NCBI RefSeq assembly: GCF_036241575.1
Contig: NZ_CP108455.1
Span: forward strand, 2,556,501 to 2,620,500
Source: Streptomyces sp. NBC_01267
Lineage (GTDB): Bacteria; Actinomycetota; Actinomycetes; Streptomycetales; Streptomycetaceae
Length of the DNA: 64,000 bases
Direction of reading: 5' to 3'
The position numbers and the translations under genes were made by a program. The notes below the pieces were generated by a model. It did no database searches and was not told the origin of the DNA. It worked only from the letters and a program-made list of their open reading frames with translations. Numbering within the stretch: position 1 is the first letter of the stretch; each line of letters begins with the position of its first letter. Below, in pieces: positions 16,478-24,126 of the stretch.

Positions 16478-16506
16478 GAGGGCCCGGTCCGCTGGACCGG
16501 GCCCTC
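16478..16506. terminator. Perfect 13-bp hairpin between rbsK and the GPP methyltransferase gene
   Basis: GAGGGCCCGGTCC (16478-16490) pairs with GGACCGGGCCCTC (16494-16506) across a 3-base loop. It lies between convergent genes ending at 16376 and 16722 and can terminate both. The remainder of this 345-base gap holds no gene; 16648-16737 is a degenerate repeat listed separately. Confidence 0.8.
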
Positions 16507-16647
16507 GTCGCGTTCCCCTCCCCTGATACCAGAGCTTCCCGTATCCCCCCAGATCCGTCCCCCCGAAGCCCTGATGCCACGTACGACTGCCGTTACGGGG
16601 AAAGGGTTGTACGGATGCGGGGAGTTATTTTTCCGGTCGGCCGCCGG

Positions 16648-16737
16648 CCGGGATCGGATCGGCTGCCGACCCGGATCGGACGAGGTCGTCGGCCAGGATC
16701 GGACGCGGCCGTCAGCCGGGATCAGACCCGGTCGGCC
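16648..16737. repeat. Degenerate 22-23 base direct repeats at the end of the GPP methyltransferase gene
   Basis: Four imperfect units each start with CCGGGATCGGA, CCGGATCGGAC, CCAGGATCGGACG or CCGGGATCAGACC. The last unit overlaps the stop codon of the methyltransferase gene (stop complement at 16722-16724). Confidence 0.6.
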
Positions 16738-17600
16738 GCGATCAGGAGGTACTGGAACGAGCCGTCCTTGTACGAGTTGATGAACGCCTCCTCGATGCCG
16801 GTGACCAGCGAGGACGTGGCCCGCAGCTCCCAGTAGGGCAGCGTCGCAGCCGTCAGGTCGATGATCGTCTGCGGTACGAGACGGTTGTCGGCCATCGACT
16901 TCAGGTACTCCCGGCGGGAGTGGATGTTGCACTCGAAGTGCGCGTTGATCTGGGAGACCCACTTCGACGGCTGGCCGTAACGCGGGTTCCAGCAGCCGGT
17001 GATGGTCACGTAGCGGCCACCGACCCGGAGGATGCGGGAGTGCTCGGCGAAGAGGTCGTCCAGGTCGACGTACATACTCGACTCGTTGTTCCACGAGCCC
17101 GCGGCCTGCCCGGTCTCGAAGGGCGTGGCGAGCATGTTGCAGACCTGGGCGTGGACGTGGTCCTCGATGCCGAGTTCGTGCGCACGGCGGTTGCCGAATT
17201 CGGCCTGCTTGGCCGACAGGGTGACGCCCTCGACCTTGCAGCCGAAGCGCTGGTGGGCCATGACGCTCGAACCGCCCCGGCCGCAGCCCGCGTCCACGAG
17301 CATGTCGTCACGCCCGATGGATCCGAGGTGGTCCAGGAGGACTTCGGCCTGCGCCGACTCCAGGCGGTGGAGCTCGGCGATCAGCTTCTTCTCGTACTCG
17401 CTGTCGAGCGTGTCCCCGAGGGCGGCGTGGTCGACATCGCCGATGCCGTAGTGGTGGTGGTAGAGCCCGTCGACGTCACCGAGACGCAAGTTCACGGGCC
17501 TGGCCTCCTGGTCCCAGTAGCGGGCGATGTCACCCTGGTAGGGCGACACCGGGGCCGGGATGAAAACGGGGGCGTCGGTGGTGAGCTCGGTGCTGGTCAT
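16722..17600 (-). CDS. Geranyl diphosphate 2-C-methyltransferase
   Basis: SAM-dependent methyltransferase of 292 residues that adds C-2 methyl to geranyl diphosphate, giving the C11 precursor of 2-methylisoborneol. SAM motif I is VDAGCGRGGSSV near residue 102, followed by GVTLSAKQAEFGNRRAHELG and an aromatic/acid segment NNESSMYVDLDDLF near 170. The N-terminus contains YYHHHYGIGD-like residues (LYHHHYGIGDVDH), characteristic of the GPPMT group rather than the mycolic-acid cyclopropane synthases to which it is related. It is the third gene of the operon, 16 bases after the terpene cyclase. Length and context match the S. coelicolor enzyme. Confidence 0.95.
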   Translation of the reverse strand: MTSTELTTDAPVFIPAPVSPYQGDIARYWDQEARPVNLRLGDVDGLYHHHYGIGDVDHAALGDTLDSEYEKKLIAELHRLESAQAEVLLDHLGSIGRDDMLVDAGCGRGGSSVMAHQRFGCKVEGVTLSAKQAEFGNRRAHELGIEDHVHAQVCNMLATPFETGQAAGSWNNESSMYVDLDDLFAEHSRILRVGGRYVTITGCWNPRYGQPSKWVSQINAHFECNIHSRREYLKSMADNRLVPQTIIDLTAATLPYWELRATSSLVTGIEEAFINSYKDGSFQYLLIAADRV

Positions 17601-17616
17601 AGTTGAAGTCCGCTCC

Positions 17617-18876
17617 TTACCAGAAATCGGGCAGGCTGTATCGATAGGTGTTGGTCTGGTGCCAGTAGTGGTTGCCGTCGACCCAGGTGGCCACTCCCCG
17701 GAGGAAACGCAGCACGCTCGGGACGGGGCAGTCGGCTGCCAGCGCGGCGGCTTCGCTCTCGAAGCCGTGCATGAGGTCGTTGTGGACCTCGACCGCCTTC
17801 AGATAGGCGTCCCGGTCGGAGACGCTCTCGCGTTCGGCGATCACCACGGGCAGGTTCAGGTGTCTGCCGGGGCTGTTGAGCTCCTTGGTGTACGAGTACA
17901 GGTCGTTGACGATCGTGGTGGCGTTGCCGGCGAGCGCGATGACCCGCTGCATGGCCGGCTGGGCGTGCAGGTCGGCGGGGAGTTCGTAGCCGCCGACGGT
18001 GTCCGTGATGGTGGGGCAGGGGCGGAAGTTGTTGAACTGGCGCATCGCCAGGTACTCCCACACCTCGGGGACGTGATCCGCCTCGGCCCACGCGGCCTCG
18101 GCCAGGTACCCCAGGTGCAGACGGGCCATGTCGTGCCGGTACCGGTCGGTCTGCGAGGGGGTGGCCTGCCGGTTGAAGTACTCCATGGCGGAGCGGTAGG
18201 CGCGCCGGGGCGCGTCCGACTGGAGCGACTCCGCCCACTGCGGCTCGTACTCCTGCGTCGTGTGCAGGGGATCGAGCGCCGTGTGAGCCAGCAGCAGTCG
18301 GCTGCCGAGTCCGACGGGCGAGCCGCCGTGGTCCTCGCAGTAGCAGTCGTCGACCGCGTTCTCGGCGACCATCAGGCGGGTGGCGACCATCAGATGGTCC
18401 ACGGTGGGGGCGTCCGGGTGGCAGGCGACCATGTAGCGGCCGACGGAGAATCCGTCGAACTGGTCCTCCCACTCAGGGGGGAACGCCTGGACCTCGTCCA
18501 CCGCCCACGCCTTGATCCGGTGGCTGACCTCCTCCACGCGCACCGGGTCGGGCGGCGCCACCGGATGGTGGTAGAGGCCCGGGATCGGCGTGCCCTCCGC
18601 CGGTTCCGCGAGTTCCGCGGGCTCGGCAGGAGCGGGCGGTTCCGCGCGCCGGGCCAGGTGCAGGCCCGCCGTGCCCAGACCGCTGGGGCCGCACAGGATC
18701 CGTTGCAGGGCGGCGCTCGGCTGCCGCACCGAGGCGCCCTCCTCCAGACGTGGAGCGATCAGGTCGCCACTCGGTCCCTTGTCGGGTACGGAGCCGGCTG
18801 CCCGGGTGCGTACCCCGGCGAGGGCCCCGGTGACAGGCAGACTCGGCTGCAGAGGGGAAGACCCGGGATCGGGCAT
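17617..18876 (-). CDS. 2-methylisoborneol synthase
   Basis: Class I terpene cyclase of 419 residues that cyclises 2-methylgeranyl diphosphate to 2-methylisoborneol, the musty odorant of streptomycetes. The metal motif DDCYCED is at residues 176-182 and the NSE motif NDLYSYTKE near 323; a C-terminal RY pair (TYRYSLPDF) is present. The first about 100 residues are Pro/Ala/Gly/Glu-rich and lack cyclase fold features. In this enzyme family that region is disordered and carries the motif that loads the cyclase into the encapsulin; GPSGLGTAGLHLA (63-75) is the most motif-like part. AAGGAG lies six bases before the ATG. It sits between the shell gene and the methyltransferase. Confidence 0.96.
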   Translation of the reverse strand: MPDPGSSPLQPSLPVTGALAGVRTRAAGSVPDKGPSGDLIAPRLEEGASVRQPSAALQRILCGPSGLGTAGLHLARRAEPPAPAEPAELAEPAEGTPIPGLYHHPVAPPDPVRVEEVSHRIKAWAVDEVQAFPPEWEDQFDGFSVGRYMVACHPDAPTVDHLMVATRLMVAENAVDDCYCEDHGGSPVGLGSRLLLAHTALDPLHTTQEYEPQWAESLQSDAPRRAYRSAMEYFNRQATPSQTDRYRHDMARLHLGYLAEAAWAEADHVPEVWEYLAMRQFNNFRPCPTITDTVGGYELPADLHAQPAMQRVIALAGNATTIVNDLYSYTKELNSPGRHLNLPVVIAERESVSDRDAYLKAVEVHNDLMHGFESEAAALAADCPVPSVLRFLRGVATWVDGNHYWHQTNTYRYSLPDFW

Positions 18877-18908
18877 CCGTAGCTCCTTGGTGAGGTGGGT
18901 GGGCTGCC

Positions 18909-18939
18909 CCCGGGCCGGGCGTGCTCGCCCCGGCCCGGG
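18909..18939. other. Intercistronic GC hairpin between shell and cyclase genes
   Basis: CCCGGGCCGGG (18909-18919) and CCCGGCCCGGG (18929-18939) form an 11-bp perfect stem with a 9-base loop inside the 190-base gap between the encapsulin and cyclase genes. Because both genes read leftward in what looks like one operon, the hairpin may act as a partial terminator or RNA-processing site. The rest of the gap (18960-19065) carries repeated GGAACC words without a clear promoter. Confidence 0.55.
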
Positions 18940-19066
18940 ACCGGCAGGACCGGTCCGAACGTGCCGGAACCCGGCCTGACCCGGCTGACATCGACTGGAA
19001 CCGTAGGGAACGTTCCGGAACCAGTTTGAAACGTCTGGAACCGGCTGGAACCGGGCCGGATGCTGC

Positions 19067-20476
19067 CTAGCGGCGGTGGGCGATCTGGACGTTCTCCAGG
19101 ACGCCGAGCGCGTCGGGCAGCAGGACGGCGGCCGAGTAGTACGTGGTGACCAGGTACGAGATGATCGCCTGCTCGTTCATGCCCATGAAGCGCACCGACA
19201 GGCCCGGCTCGTACTCCTCCGGCAGGCCCGTCTGACGCAGGCCGATGACGCCCTGGTTGTCCTCACCGGTACGCATCGCAAGGATCGAGCTGGTGTTCTC
19301 CTTGCTGATGGGAATCTTGTTGCAGGGCAGGATCGGCACCCCGCGCCAGGCCGGGACCTGCTGGCCGCCGAGGTCGACGTGGTCCGGGTAGAGGCCGTAG
19401 GCGTTGAACCCACGGCCGATCGCCGCGATCGTCCGGGGATGGGCGAGGAAGAGCTTGGTGCCGCGGCGGCGGCTGAGCAGTTCGTCGAGGTCGTCCGGGG
19501 TGGGCGGGCCGGAGTGGGTCTGGATCCGCTGCTTGAAGGCGGCGTTGTGGAGCAGACCGAACTCGCGGTTGTTGACGAGCTCGTGCTCCTGGCGCTCGCG
19601 CAGCGCCTCGATGGTGAGCCTGAGCTGCTCCTCCGTCTGGTTCATCGGCCCGTTGTAGAGGTCGGCGACCCTGCTGTGGACGCGCAGAACCGTTTGGGCG
19701 ACGGAGAGTTCGTACTCGCGCGGCCGGAGTTCGTAGTCGACGAAGGAGCCCGGCAGCGCCGCTTCGCCGGTGTGACCGGCCGACATCGCGATCTCGGCCT
19801 CACCGTGCCGCGTCTGCGGCCGGTCGGCGAGCGAGCCGAACTGCTGGAGGTGGGCCCGGAGTCCCGGCGCCGCGGCCTGTACGGCGTCGAAGTCGGCGCG
19901 GGACAGGGTGAGCAGCGTGCCCGCGGTCTCGGCCGTGGCGGTGTAGTCCCACCTCGCGTCCGCGTCCAGCAGGGCGTTCTCACCGAACCGGTCGCCGTCC
20001 GCGAGCAGGGCGACGGCGACCTCGTCCCCGTACTTGCCGACGGAGGTCTGCTTGATCCGCCCGTGGGCGACCAGATGGATCTGCTCGGCGGCGTTGCCCC
20101 GCTCGGCGAGCACCTCTCCGGCGCGGAAGTCCCGCTGCACGCACCGGTCGGCGATCGCGGTCAGCACCTCGACGTCGTCGAAGTCGCGCAGCAGGGCCAG
20201 TTCGCCCAGCTCGCGGGGGATCACCCGGACACCGCTGCCGTCCTGGACGAACTCGATCTTCCCGTCGCCGACGGTGTAGGTCAGCCGGCGGTTCACCCGG
20301 TAGGTGCCGCCCTTGGTCTCCACCCAGGGGAGCATCCGCAGCAGCCACCGGGAGGTGATCTCCTGCATCTGCGGGGCGGACTTGGTCGTGGTCGCCAGGT
20401 TGCGGGCAGCCGCCGTGCTCAGACTGGACTGCGCGGACGGCTCCGGCTGCACTTCCGGGCCGGTCTCAACGGTCAT
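19067..20476 (-). CDS. Family 2B encapsulin shell protein with cyclic-nucleotide-binding insert
   Basis: A 469-residue HK97-fold shell protein of encapsulin family 2B, a group long annotated as Crp/Fnr regulator because of its nucleotide-binding domain. Residues 1-75 form the N-terminal arm with ALLRDF leading into a cNMP-binding domain at about 85-195 ([20 protein letters not shown], then [20 protein letters not shown]). The capsid fold covers about 220-469 ([57 protein letters not shown]). No helix-turn-helix follows the cNMP domain, which argues against a transcription factor. It heads the operon shell-cyclase-methyltransferase. Known biology: this shell packages the cyclase. Whether the cNMP pocket binds cAMP is not visible; the PBC-like segment [10 protein letters not shown] keeps the Glu but lacks the canonical RxAT arginine. 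Confidence 0.93.
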   Translation of the reverse strand: MTVETGPEVQPEPSAQSSLSTAAARNLATTTKSAPQMQEITSRWLLRMLPWVETKGGTYRVNRRLTYTVGDGKIEFVQDGSGVRVIPRELGELALLRDFDDVEVLTAIADRCVQRDFRAGEVLAERGNAAEQIHLVAHGRIKQTSVGKYGDEVAVALLADGDRFGENALLDADARWDYTATAETAGTLLTLSRADFDAVQAAAPGLRAHLQQFGSLADRPQTRHGEAEIAMSAGHTGEAALPGSFVDYELRPREYELSVAQTVLRVHSRVADLYNGPMNQTEEQLRLTIEALRERQEHELVNNREFGLLHNAAFKQRIQTHSGPPTPDDLDELLSRRRGTKLFLAHPRTIAAIGRGFNAYGLYPDHVDLGGQQVPAWRGVPILPCNKIPISKENTSSILAMRTGEDNQGVIGLRQTGLPEEYEPGLSVRFMGMNEQAIISYLVTTYYSAAVLLPDALGVLENVQIAHRR

Positions 20477-20673
20477 CTGACGAGTTCTCCTTTGCGGCGG
20501 CGGTGATCGGCGCAGGCGCGCCGACCGGTGAAAGAGGAAAGGCGGAGGGGGGAACGTGCGGGTGGATCACTGGCGGTCCGTCCGGATCCACGGGAACGCT
20601 AATGGCGGGTTCAGCCAACTCCGGCGGATCGCCCACCGAGTTACCTCGATTCAGCGATCTCTGCGCGCATCAG

Positions 20674-20689
20674 GTTTATTCGGATAAAC
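20674..20689. promoter_or_regulatory. Palindrome upstream of the encapsulin operon
   Basis: GTTTAT and ATAAAC flank TCGG (GTTTATTCGGATAAAC), a perfect 6-base-arm inverted repeat in an AT-rich spot about 200 bases before the shell gene. It is the only obvious operator-like element in the 377 bases between 20477 and 20853, which otherwise hold the terminator at 20729 and no gene. Confidence 0.45.
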
Positions 20690-20728
20690 GGCGGTATTCA
20701 GCCGTGAAGGTCGGCGCCGGTGGAACGC

Positions 20729-20762
20729 AAGAAGGGCGACCGCTCGGGCGGTCGCCCTTCTT
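20729..20762. terminator. Strong hairpin terminator of the oxidoreductase/DUF993 operon
   Basis: AAGAAGGGCGACCGC (20729-20743) pairs perfectly with GCGGTCGCCCTTCTT (20748-20762) over 15 bp with loop TCGG. It lies 91 bases past the stop of the minus-strand operon 24004-20854 and isolates it from the encapsulin promoter. The closing A/T tracts make it work on either strand. Confidence 0.88.
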
Positions 20763-20853
20763 GCCGTGTTCTGTCTGGTTGCGCGCCGGGCTCGCAGGAG
20801 CTCCGGGTCGCTGCGCTGGCTCGTTATGTTCGGGCTCGTCGCGCCCCCGGTGG

Positions 20854-21690
20854 CTACACCGCGTACCGCACGAACCGCTCAGCCGTCTCGCGCAGTACCT
20901 CCACGCCGTCCCGCGCCCACAACTCCTCGTTGAAGATCTCGACTTCGATCGGGCGGCCCGCGTACCCCACCGCGTCCACCCGCTCCCGCCACTCGCGCAT
21001 GTCGACCGAGCCGTCGCCGATCTGGCCGCGCCCGTTCAGCACGCCGGCGGGCAGCGGTGTGGTCCAGTCGGCCAGTTGGAAGGTGTGGATCCGGCCGCCC
21101 GCGCCCGCCCTGGCGACCTGCGCGGGCGCCTGGTCGTCCCACCAGATGTGGTACGTGTCCACGGCGACGCCCACCTGCTCGGCCGGGAAGCGTTCCGCCA
21201 GGTCCAGCGCCTGCGTCAGGGTCGAGACCACGCAGCGGTCGGCGGCGAACATCGGGTGCAGCGGCTCGATCGCGAGACGTACGCCCCGCTCCCCCGCGTA
21301 CGGCGCCAGCTCCGCCAGCGCGTCGGCGATCCGCTCCCGCGCCCCGTGCAGGTCCTTCGATCCGGCCGGGAGGCCGCCCGAGACCAGCACCAGCGTGTCC
21401 GTGCCCAGCGTCACCGCCTCGTCGACCGCCGCGCGGTTGTCGGCCAGCGCCGCCGCCCGCTCGGCGGGGTCGATCGCGGTGAGGAAGCCGCCGCGGCACA
21501 GCGTGGTGACGGTGAGGCCCGCGTCCCGTACCAGTCCGGCCGCCGCCGCGACCCCGTACTGCTGCACGGGCTCGCGCCACAGCCCGACACCGGGCACACC
21601 CAGGTCGGTGCAGGCGGTGACGAGTTCGGGCAGCGAGAGCTGCTTCACCGTCATCTGGTTGATGCTGAAGCGCGCGAGGTCAGCGGTCAC
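20854..21690 (-). CDS. TIM-barrel sugar phosphate isomerase/epimerase
   Basis: Xylose-isomerase-like (AP-endonuclease 2) barrel of 278 residues. The metal/active-site segments are RLAIEPLHPMF near residue 140 (Glu and His), VGVAVDTYHIWWD near 172 (Asp, His), HTFQLADWTTPLP (His) and PIEVEIFNEELWAR near 248 (Glu), the four-ligand pattern of this superfamily. The GTG start at 21690 overlaps the stop of the DUF993 gene (GTGA). It is the last gene of the three-gene minus-strand operon controlled by the divergent LacI regulator. The substrate is unknown; context points to a keto-sugar or cyclitol. Confidence 0.85.
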   Translation of the reverse strand: MTADLARFSINQMTVKQLSLPELVTACTDLGVPGVGLWREPVQQYGVAAAAGLVRDAGLTVTTLCRGGFLTAIDPAERAAALADNRAAVDEAVTLGTDTLVLVSGGLPAGSKDLHGARERIADALAELAPYAGERGVRLAIEPLHPMFAADRCVVSTLTQALDLAERFPAEQVGVAVDTYHIWWDDQAPAQVARAGAGGRIHTFQLADWTTPLPAGVLNGRGQIGDGSVDMREWRERVDAVGYAGRPIEVEIFNEELWARDGVEVLRETAERFVRYAV

Positions 21691-22847
21691 TGCGGGACTC
21701 CGTACACGGTGAGCAGGGACGTCATCCGGGCCTCCGCGAGCGCCGGGTCCGGGAAGAGGCCGAGGCCGTCGGCGAGTTCGTAGGCCCGCGCGAAGTGCGG
21801 CAGCGAGCGGGCCGACTGGAGGCCGCCCACCATGGTGAAGTGGGACTGGTGGCCCGCCAGCCAGGCCAGGAGGACGACACCGGTCTTGTAGAAACGGGTC
21901 GGCTTCTGGAAGAGGTGCCGGGACAACTCGACCGTCGGGTCGAGCAGTTCACGGAAACCGCGCGCGTCGCCGGTGTCCAGCAGGCGTACGGCCTCGGCGG
22001 CCAGCGGCCCGAGCGGGTCGAAGATGCCGAGCAGGGCGTGGCTGAAGCCGCGCTCGTCGCCCGCGATCAGCTCGGGGTAGTTGAAGTCGTCGCCGGTGTA
22101 GCAGCGGACCCCGTCGGGCAGGCGGCGGCGGAGGTCCACCTCGCGCCGGGCGTCGAGCAGGGAGACCTTGATGCCGTCGACCTTGTCCGGGTGGGCGGCG
22201 ATGACCTCCAGGAAGGTCTCGGTGGCCGCGTCCAGGTCCGTCGAGCCCCAGTACCCGTCGAGCGCCGGGTCGAACATCGGGCCGAGCCAGTGCAGCACGA
22301 CCGGCTCCGCGCTCTGGCGCAGCAGGTGGCCGTAGACCTCCAGGTAGTCCTCGGGGCCCTTCGCGGTGGCCGCGAGTGCGCGCGAGGCCATCAGGATGGC
22401 CTGGGCGCCGGACTCCTCCACCAGGGCGAGCTGTTCCTCGTACGCCGCGACGACCTGTTCCCGCGTGACGTCGCCGGGCGGGAGCTGGTCGGTGCCGACC
22501 CCGCAGGCGATGGCGCCGCCGACCGACCTGGCCTCGGCGGCCGACCGGCGGATCAGCTCGGCCGCTCCCGCCCAGTCCAGGCCCATGCCGCGCTGCGCGG
22601 TGTCCATGGCCTCGGCCACGCCGAGCCCGTGCGACCAGAGGTGACGGCGGAAGGCCAGGGTGGCGTCCCAGTCGACGGCGGCCGGGCCGTCCGGCGAGAC
22701 GTCGGCGTACGGGTCGGCGACGACGTGCGCGGCGGAGAAGACCGTACGGGAGGCGAGCGGCGCGCCGCCCGTGGTGAACGCGGCCGGTGCGGTGCGGGGG
22801 GTGTAGCGGTACGTACCGCCGCCCGCGCGCGGAAGCAGGATCGTCAC
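21687..22847 (-). CDS. DUF993 (dihydrodipicolinate-synthase-like) protein
   Basis: A 386-residue DUF993 family protein, a distant relative of the class I aldolases of the DapA group. Visible segments: FTTGGAPLASRTVFSAAHVV at the N-terminus, IACGVGTDQL near residue 120, PVVLHWLGPMFDPALDGYWG near 200, VDGIKVSLLD near 250 (the Lys is at the place of the DapA Schiff-base Lys) and LPDGVRCYTGDDFNYPELI. A KPTRFYKTGVVLL stretch follows. The GTG start at 22847 overlaps the upstream stop (GTGA) and has GGAG eight bases before it. Inference: retro-aldol cleavage of a keto-sugar acid made by the neighbouring oxidoreductase. The family reaction is not known to me. Confidence 0.82.
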   Translation of the reverse strand: MTILLPRAGGGTYRYTPRTAPAAFTTGGAPLASRTVFSAAHVVADPYADVSPDGPAAVDWDATLAFRRHLWSHGLGVAEAMDTAQRGMGLDWAGAAELIRRSAAEARSVGGAIACGVGTDQLPPGDVTREQVVAAYEEQLALVEESGAQAILMASRALAATAKGPEDYLEVYGHLLRQSAEPVVLHWLGPMFDPALDGYWGSTDLDAATETFLEVIAAHPDKVDGIKVSLLDARREVDLRRRLPDGVRCYTGDDFNYPELIAGDERGFSHALLGIFDPLGPLAAEAVRLLDTGDARGFRELLDPTVELSRHLFQKPTRFYKTGVVLLAWLAGHQSHFTMVGGLQSARSLPHFARAYELADGLGLFPDPALAEARMTSLLTVYGVPQ

Positions 22848-24004
22848 AGGGAGATCTCCGGTACGTCGAGCCGGCGGCCCTCGGCGGACGACTTCAGTCC
22901 CAGCTCGGCGAGCTGCACGCCGCGCGCGCCGGCCAGCAGGTCCCAGTGGTACGGCTCGTCGAGCGCGATGTGGCGCAGGAAGAGCTCCCACTGGACCTTG
23001 AAGCCGTTGTCGAAGTCACCGTTGTCGGGGACCTCCTGCCACTGGTCGCGGAACGAGTGGGTGACGGGCAGGTCCGGGTTCCAGACCGGCTTGGGGGTGG
23101 AACTGCGGTGCTGGACACGGCAGTTGCGCAGCCCGGCGACGGCGGAACCCTCGGTGCCGTCGACCTGGAACTCGACGAGTTCGTCGCGGTTGACCCGGAC
23201 CGACCAGGAGGAGTTGATCTGGGCGATCGCGCCGCCCTCCAGCTGGAAGATGCCGTACGCCGAGTCGTCGGCGGTCGCCTCGTAGGGCTCGGACTTCTCG
23301 TCCCAGCGCTGCGGGATGTGGGTGGCGGTGAGCGCCTGTACGGAGGTGACCCGGCCGAACAGCTCGTGCAGGACGTACTCCCAGTGCGGGAACATGTCGA
23401 CGACGATGCCGCCGCCGTCCTCCGCGCGGTAGTTCCACGAGGGGCGCTGGGCCTCCTGCCAGTCGCCCTCGAAGACCCAGTAGCCGAACTCGCCGCGGAC
23501 GGAGAGGATCTTCCCGAAGAAGCCGCCGTCGATGAGCCGCTTGAGCTTCAGCAGCCCCGGCAGGAACAGCTTGTCCTGGACGACGCCGTGCTTGATCCCG
23601 GCGGCCTCGGCCAGCCGGGCCAGCTCCAGGGCTCCGTCGAGGCCGGTGGCGGTCGGCTTCTCGGTGTAGATGTGCTTCCCGGCCGCGATGGCCTTCTTGA
23701 GCGCTTCTTCGCGGGCCGAGGTGACCTGCGCGTCGAAGTAGATGTCGATCTTCTCGTCACCCTCGGCGGCGAGCACGGCGTCGAGGTCGGTGGACCAGTG
23801 CTCCAGTCCGTGCTTCTCGGCCATCGCCCTGAGCACGTGCTCACGGCGGCCGACCAGGACGATCTCGGGCCAGAGCACGGTGCCGTCACCGAGGTCGAGC
23901 CCGCCCTCCTCACGGATCGCGAGGAGGGAACGAACCAGGTGCTGGCGGTAACCCATCCGGCCGGTCACGCCGTTCATGGCGATCCGCACTGTCTTACGTG
24001 TCAC
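22844..24004 (-). CDS. Gfo/Idh/MocA-family oxidoreductase
   Basis: NAD(P)-dependent sugar or cyclitol dehydrogenase of 386 residues. The N-terminal Rossmann domain starts VRIAMNGVTGRMGYRQHL, a variant of the usual GxGxxG. The EKP motif (IYTEKPTATGLDGALELA) near residue 100 supplies the catalytic Lys, and the C-terminal alpha/beta domain has WNYRAEDGGGIVVDMFPHWEY near 200. The frame is open to 24028, but the GTG at 24004 is chosen because GGAGGG precedes it by seven bases. First gene of the operon; a LacI-type palindrome lies 24 bases upstream. The substrate is probably a polyol or keto-sugar processed next by the DUF993 protein and TIM-barrel isomerase. Confidence 0.87.
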   Translation of the reverse strand: MTRKTVRIAMNGVTGRMGYRQHLVRSLLAIREEGGLDLGDGTVLWPEIVLVGRREHVLRAMAEKHGLEHWSTDLDAVLAAEGDEKIDIYFDAQVTSAREEALKKAIAAGKHIYTEKPTATGLDGALELARLAEAAGIKHGVVQDKLFLPGLLKLKRLIDGGFFGKILSVRGEFGYWVFEGDWQEAQRPSWNYRAEDGGGIVVDMFPHWEYVLHELFGRVTSVQALTATHIPQRWDEKSEPYEATADDSAYGIFQLEGGAIAQINSSWSVRVNRDELVEFQVDGTEGSAVAGLRNCRVQHRSSTPKPVWNPDLPVTHSFRDQWQEVPDNGDFDNGFKVQWELFLRHIALDEPYHWDLLAGARGVQLAELGLKSSAEGRRLDVPEISL

Positions 24005-24027
24005 GAAAGTTCCCTCCACGAAACCCA

Positions 24028-24043
24028 TAGCAAGCGCTTTCTA
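24028..24043. promoter_or_regulatory. LacI-type operator between the oxidoreductase operon and its divergent regulator
   Basis: TAGCAAGCGCTTTCTA (24028-24043) is a near-palindrome centred on AAGCGCTT, the core of many LacI/CcpA-group sites. It lies 24 bases before the oxidoreductase start and about 85 bases before the LacI gene, so one site can serve both promoters. Confidence 0.75.
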
Positions 24044-24126
24044 CGCAGTATGAAGCTAACCTGCGGACACCGGCCCCGACAAGAGGCACGGGCAAGACAT
24101 GTGGTCCGAGCGGTACGGAGGCAGAG

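Noticed and set aside
19067..20476. Crp/Fnr transcription factor reading of the shell protein
   Set aside because: The cNMP domain is followed by capsid-like segments and there is no helix-turn-helix.
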